The notes under the pieces were generated by a model, which saw only the letters and a program-made list of their open reading frames with translations, searched no databases and was not told where the DNA came from. A stretch of 64,000 bases of DNA from assembly GCA_040902745.1 (NCBI GenBank), contig JBBDWR010000012.1:47592-111591 (forward strand). The letters are read 5' to 3'. Shown here piece by piece: positions 34,309 through 42,617 of the stretch; within the stretch, counting starts at the first letter, position 1; each line of letters begins with the position of its first letter. The position numbers and the translations under genes were made by a program. This DNA comes from JBBDWR01 sp040902745. GTDB taxonomy: Bacteria > Actinomycetota > UBA4738 > HRBIN12.

Positions 34309-35142
34309 ATGACTTCGGCACGGTTCGAGGGCAAGAACGTGATCGTCACGGGCGGTTCGCGCGGCATCGGTCGCGGGATCGTCGACGCGTTCGTCGAGGA
34401 GGGCGCACGGGTCTTCGTCGTCGATATCCTCCCCGACGGGCTCCAACGCCTGCTCGCCGAACACCCGCAGGCGGACGCGTTGGAGACGTTCGTCTGCGAC
34501 ATGGGCGACGTGGACGCCGTGCGAGCGATGGTGCGCGAGGCAGTGGCCCGCATGGGCGAGGTGCACGTGCTCGTGAACAACGCGGGCGTACAGCCCGAAG
34601 GGTGGGCCAAAGACTTCACGCCCGAGGCGTTCGACGTGTGTATGGCGGTGAACGCGCGCGGCCCGTTCTTCGCGATGCAGGAGCTGTGCAACGGCTGGGT
34701 CTCGCGCGGGACGGCTGGCTCGATCGTGAACATCACCAGCGCGAACGCATTCAAGAACGAAAGCCCGGAGTCCGTCTACAACGCGTCCAAGGCAGCGCTG
34801 GGAGCGCTGACGAACGCCTTCGCGCACGAGTACGGCCGGTACGGGATCCGCGTGAACGCTGTGGCCCCCGGCGAGACGATCACCCCGGAGGCCGAGGCGG
34901 AGCTCGCCGCCAACCCCGACGAGCGACGGCTCGTGCGTGAGTACCTACGCCGGATCCCCTTGCAGCACACGGGCGTTCCCCGCGACCAGGCGATGGCGGT
35001 GTTGTTCCTCGCCGGCGACGACGCACGCTTCGTGAGCGCACAGACCCTGATCGTGGACGGCGGCGAACTCGGCGGAGGCGACTGGTACGACGTCGCCGAC
35101 GCCCCGCCGCTGCCGCCCGAGGATCGCCCGATCACGGGCTAG
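34309..35142 (+). CDS. short-chain dehydrogenase/reductase
   Basis: 277 residues, classical SDR: cofactor motif TGGSRGIGRG (14-23), NNAG, catalytic Ser in NITSANAF and Tyr/Lys in YNASKAAL, RVNAVAPGE, and a C-terminal DGGELGGGDWYD. NADP preference is hinted at by Arg in SRGIG; the Asp after beta-2 (VVDILPD) argues for NAD. Divergent from the orphan potD across operator E, hence likely co-regulated. It probably oxidises an alcohol intermediate; substrate unknown. Confidence 0.9.
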   Translation: MTSARFEGKNVIVTGGSRGIGRGIVDAFVEEGARVFVVDILPDGLQRLLAEHPQADALETFVCDMGDVDAVRAMVREAVARMGEVHVLVNNAGVQPEGWAKDFTPEAFDVCMAVNARGPFFAMQELCNGWVSRGTAGSIVNITSANAFKNESPESVYNASKAALGALTNAFAHEYGRYGIRVNAVAPGETITPEAEAELAANPDERRLVREYLRRIPLQHTGVPRDQAMAVLFLAGDDARFVSAQTLIVDGGELGGGDWYDVADAPPLPPEDRPITG

Positions 35143-35159
35143 CCACGTCTCGCTTCCCT

Positions 35160-35244
35160 CGTCAACGTGTTGACGAACATCTCGTCAAGACGCTGACGGT
35201 TCGTCGCCACCACCCCGCAGCAACAACTCGTCAACGTATTGACG
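35160..35244. repeat. three phased GTCAA/TTGAC palindromes between convergent genes
   Basis: CGTCAACGTGTTGACG (35160-35175, perfect arms), CGTCAAGACGCTGACG (35183-35198, imperfect) and CGTCAACGTATTGACG (35229-35244, one mismatch). Centres are 23 and 46 bases apart, i.e. multiples of 23. Not GC-rich stems with a T run, so they are unlikely to be simple terminators; they look like an array of protein-binding sites lying in the 112-base gap between the SDR and SMP-30 stop codons. Confidence 0.55.
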
Positions 35245-35254
35245 GGAGCACCAC

Positions 35255-36118
35255 CTATGTGACGTCGGGACGGTGCAAGGGCTGCCCCTTCACACCCAGA
35301 TCAGCGATCGCCAGGTAGTCCTCACCGACGTTCGCCGTCACCGCGCGATCGAGCGCGTCACCCACGAAGCACATGTTCGTCGGCGAGTTCAGCCGTTTCG
35401 CCTCCCAGTCGTCGACGACGACCTCGAGGGTGCCGTCCGGACGCAGCACGTCCAGGCGGTCGGGACGGTAGTAGGCGATGTACATGTTCCCCTCGTTGTC
35501 GAACACCAAGCCGTCGGGCACCGTCCGGGCCATCTCCACGACCAACTCACCCGAACCCGCCGAACCGTCTGGCTCGATCGGGATCCGCCATAGGCGCCCA
35601 CCCGTGTGCACCTCTTCGGGGTGCGATTGCGCGACCCACAGGGCCGACCCATCCGGCGCCAATGCGCACCCGTTGGGATACCCGCCCACGGCGTCCGACC
35701 ACACGGACGTTTCGCCGCCCCCGGGCTCCACGCGGAACACCACGCCGTTCAGCGACGACGTCACGTACATGACCCCCGCCGCATCGAATACCGGCCAGTT
35801 CGGCTCGTCGATCGGCGTGCCGGGAGCTCCCGCCGTGTAGGTCTCGACCTTGCCCGTGTCGGGGTCGATCCGCGACACGTCCTGGCGCACGTAGTCGCAC
35901 GCGTAGATGTGGCCCGCACCGTCGACCGCCACCCCGAGCACGACCCCGCCCGTGTTCGCCACCTCACGCGAGGACCCGTCCAGGCCAACCGAGTAGATCT
36001 GTCCTCCCTCGCCGCCACAGTAGATGCGGCCGGCGAGCGGATCCCAACACAGCCCTTCCGGGTGCTGCAGGTCCCCCGCCAACGGCGAGAAGACCTCCGG
36101 TGCGAACAGCGCGTCCAT
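35255..36118 (-). CDS. SMP-30/gluconolactonase/LRE family protein
   Basis: 287 residues, six-bladed propeller of the SMP-30/Gnl family: EGLCWDPLAGRIYCGGEGGQIY, DGAGHIYACDYVRQDV, DEPNWPVFDAAGVMYVTSSLN (metal ligand Asn), YPNGCALAPDGSALWVAQS, VPDGLVFDNEGNMYIAYYRPD (catalytic Asp region). Such proteins are calcium- or zinc-dependent lactonases. It is the last gene of the Grd operon, 25 bases after grdA. Cytoplasmic, no signal peptide. A lactone intermediate in the pathway is suggested but not proven. Confidence 0.88.
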   Translation of the reverse strand: MDALFAPEVFSPLAGDLQHPEGLCWDPLAGRIYCGGEGGQIYSVGLDGSSREVANTGGVVLGVAVDGAGHIYACDYVRQDVSRIDPDTGKVETYTAGAPGTPIDEPNWPVFDAAGVMYVTSSLNGVVFRVEPGGGETSVWSDAVGGYPNGCALAPDGSALWVAQSHPEEVHTGGRLWRIPIEPDGSAGSGELVVEMARTVPDGLVFDNEGNMYIAYYRPDRLDVLRPDGTLEVVVDDWEAKRLNSPTNMCFVGDALDRAVTANVGEDYLAIADLGVKGQPLHRPDVT

Positions 36119-36143
36119 CGTCCCCGTTCCTCTCTCGCGACGA

Positions 36144-36602
36144 CTACGTCTCGCCGCGTGCCTTCTTCATCGCTGCCTTGACCTCGTCGGTGTCCAACGT
36201 CATCTCGAGGAACCCGACCTGCTCTTCGTAGACCGACGCATCGGCCTGCTCTTTCACCTCGTATTCGAAGATGTGCAACACGGAGAGCCCCAACTGGACT
36301 CCCGCCAACGGACCCACCCAGGCCGGATCTCCGTCCCGCACGGTCTCGGCCGCGACTTCGACCGCTTCCGCGTCGGCCGCGCCGAGCATCACGACGAGGT
36401 TCTCGTCACCGTGCTCGTCGACGATCCGTTTGATCAACGCCTGGTTCTCCGGGTCCATGGCGCCGGACGCCGTTCAGACGAAGCACTCCGTGCGGACCTC
36501 GATCACCTCGGCGCCGGCGCTCTTCGCCACCTCGGCGATCGCCTCGCCGGGTACGGAGTCGCGCTCGCCGAGGGCGATCACCTTCTTGCCTTTCAGCTCC
36601 AT
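36144..36602 (-). CDS. grdA: glycine/sarcosine/betaine reductase selenoprotein A (Sec43 encoded by TGA)
   Basis: 152 residues when the in-frame TGA at 36476-36474 is read as selenocysteine. ATG 36602 follows GGAGGTGA. Sequence before the TGA, MELKGKKVIALGERDSVPG through RTECFV, and after it, TASGAMDPENQ through WVGPLAGVQLGLSVLHIFEYEV and VYEEQVGFLEM, are collinear with GrdA along its whole length. Cys40 and Sec43 form the CxxU redox motif. GrdA receives the carboxymethyl group from component B as a selenoether and passes a ketene-equivalent to component C. A hairpin follows the TGA (36438-36462). Standard ORF calling yields only the last 104 residues. The Trx gene is 43 bases upstream and is its expected reductant. 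Confidence 0.95.
36438..36462 (-). promoter_or_regulatory. candidate bacterial SECIS hairpin in grdA
   Basis: Begins 11 bases after the TGA: CGCC-A-TGG stem paired with CCA-GGCG, one bulged A, 10-base loop. The apical loop starts about 20 bases after the TGA, inside the range expected for bacterial SECIS elements. Confidence 0.5.
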
Positions 36603-36645
36603 GTCGGTTGCTTCACCTCCCCTCGTGTGCGTCTCACGCGCCACC

Positions 36646-37026
36646 TCAGGCGCCTTGGTCGCGAAGATGTTCGGGGACCGGCAGTCCCACGGCCGGTGCG
36701 CCGTCCAACAGTCGGCGGATCGCCGCTTCGATGTCGTCGGGCGTCGCGGCGTTGCTCGTGATGCGCTCCACCTCGACGCCGTCGCGCATCGTGATGTAGG
36801 CAGGCAGTCCCGCCACGCGAAGGTCCCGGCAGATCTTCCGGTTGTCCGGTGCGTTCACCTTCACGAGCGTCACCTCGTGCGCGTACTTTTCGCCGAGCGC
36901 CTCCACCGCGGGCATCAGCGCCAGACACGGCTGACACTCCGGTCCCCAGATGTCGACGAGGACGTGGCCCTCGTTGACGAGGTCGTCGAACTCCTCGACG
37001 GTCGCTTCGATCGCCATCGTGTGCAT
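36646..37026 (-). CDS. trxA: Grd-associated thioredoxin with CQPC motif
   Basis: 126 residues from ATG 37026 (AGGAGG seven bases upstream). Thioredoxin fold with FDDLVNEGHVLVDIWGPECQPCLALMPAVEAL: the active site is CQPC (Cys31, Cys34) in a WGPECQPC context instead of WCGPC. The GPxCxPCLALMP form is the one seen in thioredoxins encoded with glycine reductase. Cis-proline region VAGLPAYITM is present. Lies between grdC and grdA and probably reduces the GrdA selenenylsulfide. A dedicated thioredoxin reductase is not in the window. Confidence 0.92.
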   Translation of the reverse strand: MHTMAIEATVEEFDDLVNEGHVLVDIWGPECQPCLALMPAVEALGEKYAHEVTLVKVNAPDNRKICRDLRVAGLPAYITMRDGVEVERITSNAATPDDIEAAIRRLLDGAPAVGLPVPEHLRDQGA

Positions 37027-37052
37027 TCCCTCCCCTCCTCTTGGCCTTTCCT

Positions 37053-38372
37053 CTAGGCCTCGAGCGTTACGGACGCGCCGTCCCACAGCCGGGTGAGTCG
37101 GCCGAGGAACAGCGATCCCTTCGCGATCAACATCGTCGTATCGAGCTTGCCGGCCTGCATCCGCGCCAGCGCGTGCGGCAACCACGGCACCGCCGACGCG
37201 ATGTGTCCCTGCGTCGGCGAGAACCCGGGCAACCCGTGCGCTCTCGCGAACCCGGCGATCTCGCTCTTGTCCATCTCGCCACGGACAACCCCGAGTCCCG
37301 CGAGCATCTTGTAGTTGCGGTCGGGAACGTCCCCGCCGCCCTGAGGCTCGGTGATCTCGGGGTTGTGGATCTCCACCGCGTACGTACCGATGTCGGAAAC
37401 CCGCAGCCCCATCGCGTCCAGCGGCGCACCGACGAGCGACTCGAGCTGGCCCTGCTGCGCGTTGCCCACGCGCACCGGCATGCGGCCGATCGCATCTGTG
37501 CGCAGCACGGGTCCGTTCGACCCGTCGGCCGGACCCAGCAGCACCGCCATCCCGGCGAGGACGTCCTCGATCACCGGGAACCCCTTGTCGAGGGCGCCCT
37601 CGAACTTCATCCCGAGCTTGCCAAGCGACCCGCCCGCGACGAGCAGCACGCGCTCCTCGACCCCCGCCTCGATCAGGGCCGCGGCCACGGCCATCGCGTG
37701 CACGGGCGCGGCGCAGAACGACTTCACGTCGATCCCGCTGGCGTTCACGACCCCGCAGTGTTCGGCGACGGCCTTCGCGAGGTTGCCGCCTCCGCGCTGA
37801 TAGCGATCGCCGATCGCCTCCTCTCCGCAGCCGATCGCGTGCGTGATCGACCCCGGATCCACGTCGCTGGTCTCGAGCAAGTGCCGCAGCGCATGCACGG
37901 CGCTCGCCTTGATCGTGTAGTTCTCCAGCAGCACGTGCGCCTGCAGCGATTCGTCGAGAGCGTGGGCGGGGGCGAACGCTCCCACGACCTCGCCGCCGGC
38001 GAACAGTCCGAGTTCGCCTTTGCCGGGATCGGGCTCGTCTTTGAGGCGCACCAACTCGAACTGATCGATCTCGGCGAGCAGCTCGTAGAAGCGGTTCTGC
38101 TCCATCACGTCGCCGAACGGTCCGGCCGGCGACGCGCCCTCGACGGGGTGTTGCCACCAGGTTCGCGGACGCTCCCACAGGTCATCGGGCGCCAGCGCCC
38201 CGACGAACACCTGGTTCGGCGGATAGGCGACCGCGTCCTCGTACGAGCGGAGCGCACCGAACAGTTCCGGCCACCGCGCCTGTTCGCGCCACGGCTTGGA
38301 CCCGTACCGGACCAGATCAGGGACGTGCTCCAGCACGAACGACGCCGCGAGCACGGCGGCCCGTCTGCTCAC
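37053..38372 (-). CDS. grdC: glycine/sarcosine/betaine reductase component C, GrdC-like, shortened
   Basis: 439 residues from GTG 38372, overlapping the grdB stop (GTGA). Collinear with GrdC: LEHVPDLVRYGSKPW, LRSYEDAVAYPPNQVFVG, the condensing-enzyme-like core with IGCGEEAIGDRYQRGGGNLAKA, nucleophile candidate Cys220 in DVKSFCAAPVHAMAVAAAL, and EIHNPEITEPQGGGDVPDRNY. Typical GrdC is about 510 residues; here the C-terminus is about 70 residues shorter. Component C normally has GrdC plus the phosphotransacetylase-like GrdD and releases acetyl phosphate. No GrdD gene is visible, so the acetyl acceptor may differ. Confidence 0.9.
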   Translation of the reverse strand: MSRRAAVLAASFVLEHVPDLVRYGSKPWREQARWPELFGALRSYEDAVAYPPNQVFVGALAPDDLWERPRTWWQHPVEGASPAGPFGDVMEQNRFYELLAEIDQFELVRLKDEPDPGKGELGLFAGGEVVGAFAPAHALDESLQAHVLLENYTIKASAVHALRHLLETSDVDPGSITHAIGCGEEAIGDRYQRGGGNLAKAVAEHCGVVNASGIDVKSFCAAPVHAMAVAAALIEAGVEERVLLVAGGSLGKLGMKFEGALDKGFPVIEDVLAGMAVLLGPADGSNGPVLRTDAIGRMPVRVGNAQQGQLESLVGAPLDAMGLRVSDIGTYAVEIHNPEITEPQGGGDVPDRNYKMLAGLGVVRGEMDKSEIAGFARAHGLPGFSPTQGHIASAVPWLPHALARMQAGKLDTTMLIAKGSLFLGRLTRLWDGASVTLEA

Positions 38373-39676
38373 GCGGACACCTCCCACACGGTCGCCGGCT
38401 CCACGTCGGTCTCAACCATCTCGAGCGCGCGTTCCACGATCTTGGTGCGCAGTGCCACTTCTTCCTCCTCGTCCAGCGACGGATCCCCGGTCGGGTTCGT
38501 GATCGCCGGCCCTCGCACGATCCGGCTGGCTCCCGCCATCTGTGCGATCGTCGGCAACGACGTGATCGTCGCCACCGGGATGCCTTTCCGTTCGATCTCT
38601 TTCGCAAGCGTCGCCCCGCAACGCGTCCCTGTGCCTCAGGTGCCGGTCAACACCACCGCCTGGACTCCGGCATTGACCAGCTCGGCCGCGATCTCCTGGC
38701 CGAAGCGCGTCGCGGACGCCACGGGCGTGTCCACGCCCGTCGTCGTGTAGAAGGTCGGATGCAACCGGCCGATCCGTCCCTGGGTCTCCAGCCTTCGCAC
38801 CGCGTCCAGCGGCACGAGCCGATTGGGATCGGCATTCCCAGCGGTCGTGTCGAAACCTCCGTGGACGGTTTCGTAGGCATCGGCCGACATTGAGGCCACT
38901 CCGTCGATGGGATAGGCCAGCCAGGCGTGCGCCCGGCGAGAGACGAGGTGATCCGGGTTGCCCTGGGGAACACACCCAGCCTCCGACACGAGCGCCACCA
39001 GCGCCTCGCTCACGTCCGGCACCGGCGACGCCGGCGGCACGACTTCGAACGCAGGCGCCACTTCTGTCTCGAAGGCCTCGCCGCGGAGCTTGGCGAGCAC
39101 CAGATCGAGGGCCCGGTCGGCTCCCGACCGATCGACGACCTCGTTGCGTCGGATCCCCCGGGGCAGGTAGCCCGCCTCTTCTGGCGAGCCCGGGTCGCGC
39201 CCCTCGGCGAGCGCCACACCGATGGCGGCGAGCACGGGAAGCGCGTCCTTCATCCCCGCGACGTTCGCGGTGGTCGGAACGACGTAGGCACCCCCCTCGG
39301 CGGCGATCACCCCGGGGTTCTCGGGGAACATCGCCGTCACGACGGGGATCCCACGTCGCGAGGCCTCGCGGGCGAGCATCCCGCAGGCGTAGCCGTAGCG
39401 GCCCGAGTTGAAGGCGGGCCCGCACACGAGTACGTCGGGCGCCTCCTCCTCCAGCCAGGCAAGCAGGGTTGCGAGCGCGGGATCCTCGTGTTCGGCGAAG
39501 TAGTCGTCTCCGCACGCCAGCGTGACGTCGACGGGCAGTCCCAGCGGCGTCAGCCCTCGGCCGGGTCCCTGCGGCCCCTCGAGGCGCACCGGCTCGTGAC
39601 CTGCGGCCTCCTCGGCACCGAGACCTGCGAAGAATTGGTTCATGTAGTGGACGACGCGAACCGCGGCCGGGCTCAT
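38369..39676 (-). CDS. grdB: glycine/sarcosine/betaine reductase component B selenoprotein (Sec347 encoded by TGA)
   Basis: 435 residues with the TGA at 38638-38636 read as selenocysteine. Start ATG 39676 overlaps the grdE stop (ATGA). N-terminus VRVVHYMNQFFAGLGAEEAAG, then CGDDYFAE, DVLVCGPAFNSGRYGYACG, VVTAMFPENPGV, DHLVSRRAHAWLAYPIDGVA, TFYTTTGVDTPVAS, and VVLTGT-Sec-GTGTRCGATLAKEIER. The Sec motif UGTGTRC matches the family UGTCTRC with Cys353 retained but the middle Cys replaced by Gly. Downstream ITSLPTIAQMAGASRIVRG completes the protein. GrdB cleaves the substrate C-N bond with its selenolate. The reading frame resumes exactly after the TGA, so this is not a pseudogene. Substrate (glycine, sarcosine, betaine or other) is not decidable from sequence. 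Confidence 0.95.
38608..38624 (-). promoter_or_regulatory. candidate bacterial SECIS hairpin in grdB
   Basis: GCGTTGC-GGG-GCGACGC: 7-bp stem (one G-T pair) with a GGG loop starting 18 bases after the TGA. Short G-led apical loop and spacing fit the bacterial SECIS model well. Confidence 0.6.
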
Positions 39677-40956
39677 ATCGTCACTCCCCGCAGTCTGCCG
39701 TCCCCGAGTTGCGTCGCGGCGTCGAGGTAGTGCAGCACCGGCACCTGTGCCGGTGCTTCGTGATCCGTTTCGCCGATCACGCTCGCGGGCGTCCAGCCGT
39801 CCGCGCGCTCCAGAACGTTGCCGGTCGACACCAGTGCGTCTGCTTCTGCGACGTGGTCGGTCAGGCCCCCCTCTTCCGCGACGATGCCCACGGCGCGAAC
39901 GCCGAGTTGTTCGCACGCGCGCAGGGTGAGCATCGTGTCGGTGTGGGAGTTGCCCAGCGAATACGTCGTGCAGATCGCGGCATCCGCGCCGAGTTCCTCG
40001 GCTGCGATGTGCGCCGCGCCGTCCGCCATGCGCCGTTTGTCGTCCGCGTCGTCCAGGTATCCCTGGGTCAAGACCGCGCCGGGACACACCAGCGCGGTGC
40101 CGTGCTCGTTTAACAGGCGATGCAGCAAACGCGACCGTTGGATCGTTCCCGTGCTCACGCGCGCCGCGGGTGAGTCGTACGCGCCCGCGGTCAAGGCACC
40201 ATCGAGCAGCGCTCTCGGATCGACGGCGCAGGGACTCACAAGGTCCACGGGCGCTCCGCGCAGGTAGGTCGTCAGCCCCGGTCCCTCGGCCGTGAACTGC
40301 AGGATCGGCACCACCACGGGCAGCTCCCCGGCCACTTCCCCGAGCGCGAACACGGACTCGGTATCCGCGTCGCTGTCCTCGGCCGTAGCCGAGGCCAGAT
40401 CCCGGGCCGCTCGGAGCAGTGTGCGGCGGGCGGCCGCGTCGACGTCGGCGAGAGAGGCGCCCTGCGCGGCTACCAGCTCCAGGACCAGGTTGATCGTCGA
40501 TCCCCACGGGGTCAGAGATGCCCCCGATCCGTCCATGTCGACGTAGCTGGCCGGGATCGGATCGTCGGGATCGATCAGCGCTCCCATGTCGAGCGTCGAC
40601 AACACCGCGATGCCGTCGAGCCGATCTGTTCGTCCCGTGCCGCATAGCGCGTCGGCGGGGCCGAGCACGCCGGGGAAGGTCGCCGCAGGATCGTCCGCCT
40701 TGACCGACGGCACGACGGCGTCGAGGACGTTCGCGATACGAACGGAGTCACCGGGACGAACGACGTGCGCGCGCAACGAGCCGAGCGCGGGTTCGTCGGA
40801 GCACAGGGACTCGACGACGTCGAGGTCGATCTCGAGGAGAGGATCGCCGGGAGTGCGAGAGACGCGCCCTTCCCCATGGCGCACCTCCCGCACCGCCCGG
40901 ACGTCGAAAGCCGCGACGGTGAGCGGCGACGCAGAGATGGTACCCGGTCTCGGCAT
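39673..40956 (-). CDS. grdE: glycine/sarcosine/betaine reductase component B, GrdE-like proprotein
   Basis: 427 residues from ATG 40956, two bases after the flavoprotein stop. Collinear with GrdE: VREVRHGEGRVSRTPGDPLLEIDL, GRTDRLDGIAVLSTLDMG, IPASYVDMDGSGASLTPWG, VPILQFTAEGPGLTTYLRGAP, GADAAICTTYSLGNSHTDTMLTLRACEQLG, VAEADALVSTGN. In characterised GrdE the chain is cut at a Cys that becomes a pyruvoyl group, in a segment like DGAxxSGxxxTACDKN. The aligned segment here (residues 252-270, DGALTAGAYDSPAARVSTG) has no Cys. The protein may be uncleaved, use Ser262, or act on a substrate that needs no Schiff base. ATGA overlap with grdB. Confidence 0.9.
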   Translation of the reverse strand: MPRPGTISASPLTVAAFDVRAVREVRHGEGRVSRTPGDPLLEIDLDVVESLCSDEPALGSLRAHVVRPGDSVRIANVLDAVVPSVKADDPAATFPGVLGPADALCGTGRTDRLDGIAVLSTLDMGALIDPDDPIPASYVDMDGSGASLTPWGSTINLVLELVAAQGASLADVDAAARRTLLRAARDLASATAEDSDADTESVFALGEVAGELPVVVPILQFTAEGPGLTTYLRGAPVDLVSPCAVDPRALLDGALTAGAYDSPAARVSTGTIQRSRLLHRLLNEHGTALVCPGAVLTQGYLDDADDKRRMADGAAHIAAEELGADAAICTTYSLGNSHTDTMLTLRACEQLGVRAVGIVAEEGGLTDHVAEADALVSTGNVLERADGWTPASVIGETDHEAPAQVPVLHYLDAATQLGDGRLRGVTI

Positions 40957-40958
40957 CC

Positions 40959-42614
40959 TCACACCATCCCCCGCTCGGGGTCCCTCTGTGGCCTGCGTCG
41001 CGACCTGCGAGCATCTCGGAGGACCTCCCGGGCGCAATTGCTCCCGTTCGCTCCGGTCACCCCGCCTCCCGGATGTGTCCCCGCGCCGCACAGGTACAGG
41101 CCGCGAACCGGCGAGCGGTACGCGCCGTAGCCGCGGATCGGTCGCAAGAACAGCAATTGGTCCGGCGACATGTCGCCGTGCATGTGATGGCCGCCGGTGA
41201 GCGCGAGCCTTCGCTCGAGATCGAGCGGCGACAAGACCTCGCGATGCAGCACCGATCCCAAAACGTTGGGGAACGCTTCGCCCACGCGTTCGATCACGCG
41301 GTCGGCGATCGCGTCCTTGCGTTCGTCCCACGTTCCGTCGGCCAGTCGGTACGGCTGTGAACGCACGCCGACCGTGACGACGTGCTGTCCCGGTGGCGCG
41401 AGCGAAGGATCCGACACACTCGGGATACACAGCTCGATGTGCGGCTGGTCGGCCGGTTCGCCCGCCTTCGCGTGTGCCTGGTCCATGTCGAGGTCCCGCA
41501 GGGGCTTCGTGAGCTGGATCAATGCCCGGTGGTAGGGCTGCTCACGGGCCCCGGCGGCCGATCCGGCCCCCGGGAGATCGTCGAACCCGGCCAGGCGCGG
41601 CAGCTCGGAAACGCCAAGGTTGATCTTCATGCTGGCTCCGTCGGTGCGGTAGGAGCGGATCGCCCCGACCACCTCGTGCGGGAGCTCGCGCTCCCCCACC
41701 AGGCCGAGGAATGTCCGTTTGGGATCGGCGTTGGACAACACGAGGTCGGCAAAGAGCTCCTCTCCCGAGCCGGCCAGCACCACGCCCGTCGCCCGGCCGC
41801 CGCGGATGACGATCCGTTCCACCTCGGCGTCGGTGCGGATCAACACGCCGCGTTCGGTTGCGGCCTCCGCCATGAGCCTCGTGACCTCTCCCATGCCGCC
41901 GCGGACGAATCCCCAGTTCTGCTGGCCGACCCCGCTCGCGTGATCGTGCAACAACACGTACGCGGTGCCGAAGGCCTTCGGCCCGGCGAGTGTGTTGCTG
42001 ATCGACTCCCAACCCAGTGCGGATTTCAGCTCGTCGGACTCGAACCACTCGTCGAGGTACTGCGCCATCGAGGTGGTGAACAAGAAGCTCAGCTCGGTCA
42101 GGCGCTTGCGGTTGCGCAGGCCGAGTCGCGCGAACCACGCGAGCGCCGAAAGATCCCGCCTGCTCGGCGCGCGCGGGTCGGGCGGGGTCCGGTCGAACAC
42201 CGGCAGGATCGCCTCCGCGAGGCCGGCCAACCGCTCCTCGAACCGTGGGTAGGCGCGCGCGTCCCGTTTGGAGAACCGCGCGATCTCCTCGCTCGCCGCT
42301 CCAACGTCACCGTGCAAGAATAGGTGCGCGCCGTCCGGATACAGGTTCAGCGAAGGCGTGGCCGCGTCGACGTGCAGGCCGCGTTCCCGCAGCCGGAAGT
42401 CCCGCCAGATCGCGGGCCGCAGCATCGAGAGTACGTAGGCGCCCGGAGACGCCCGGAACCCCGGCGCGAACTCCTCCGTGGTGCACGCGCCCCCGACCAG
42501 CTCGCGACGCTCGAGCACGCACACGCGAAGACCCTCGCGGGCCAACGAGAACGCGGCGACGAGTCCGTTGTGTCCGCCGCCCACGATGACGACGTCGTAG
42601 CGGTTGGTCGTCAC
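40959..42614 (-). CDS. PYROXD2-like FAD/NAD(P)-dependent oxidoreductase, copy 1
   Basis: 551 residues. N-terminal FAD Rossmann motif VVIVGGGHNGLVAAF (8-22), LERRELVGGACTTEEFAPGFRASPGAYVLSML, and the C-terminal FAD motif LYLCGAGTHPGGGVTGANGSNCAREVL. The family is related to phytoene desaturases and PYROXD2, not to thioredoxin reductase (no CxxC). Probably an amine or hydroxyl dehydrogenase/oxidase acting before the reductase. Four bases upstream is the MBL gene and two bases downstream grdE, so tightly in the Grd operon. A paralog is at 48221-49843, also next to the regulon's operator. Confidence 0.9.
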   Translation of the reverse strand: MTTNRYDVVIVGGGHNGLVAAFSLAREGLRVCVLERRELVGGACTTEEFAPGFRASPGAYVLSMLRPAIWRDFRLRERGLHVDAATPSLNLYPDGAHLFLHGDVGAASEEIARFSKRDARAYPRFEERLAGLAEAILPVFDRTPPDPRAPSRRDLSALAWFARLGLRNRKRLTELSFLFTTSMAQYLDEWFESDELKSALGWESISNTLAGPKAFGTAYVLLHDHASGVGQQNWGFVRGGMGEVTRLMAEAATERGVLIRTDAEVERIVIRGGRATGVVLAGSGEELFADLVLSNADPKRTFLGLVGERELPHEVVGAIRSYRTDGASMKINLGVSELPRLAGFDDLPGAGSAAGAREQPYHRALIQLTKPLRDLDMDQAHAKAGEPADQPHIELCIPSVSDPSLAPPGQHVVTVGVRSQPYRLADGTWDERKDAIADRVIERVGEAFPNVLGSVLHREVLSPLDLERRLALTGGHHMHGDMSPDQLLFLRPIRGYGAYRSPVRGLYLCGAGTHPGGGVTGANGSNCAREVLRDARRSRRRPQRDPERGMV

Positions 42615-42617
42615 GTC

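Noticed and set aside
36474..36476. TGA in grdA as a nonsense mutation (pseudogene)
   Set aside because: A single TGA at the exact Sec position, intact frame after it, and the same situation in grdB make decay unlikely.
36646..38178. 510-codon frame seeming to extend thioredoxin upstream
   Set aside because: Upstream part is shadow of grdC; Trx starts at 37026 with AGGAGG.
38636..40645. 669-codon frame seeming to extend GrdB upstream
   Set aside because: The first part is an out-of-frame shadow of grdE; GrdB starts at 39676 by homology and ATGA overlap.
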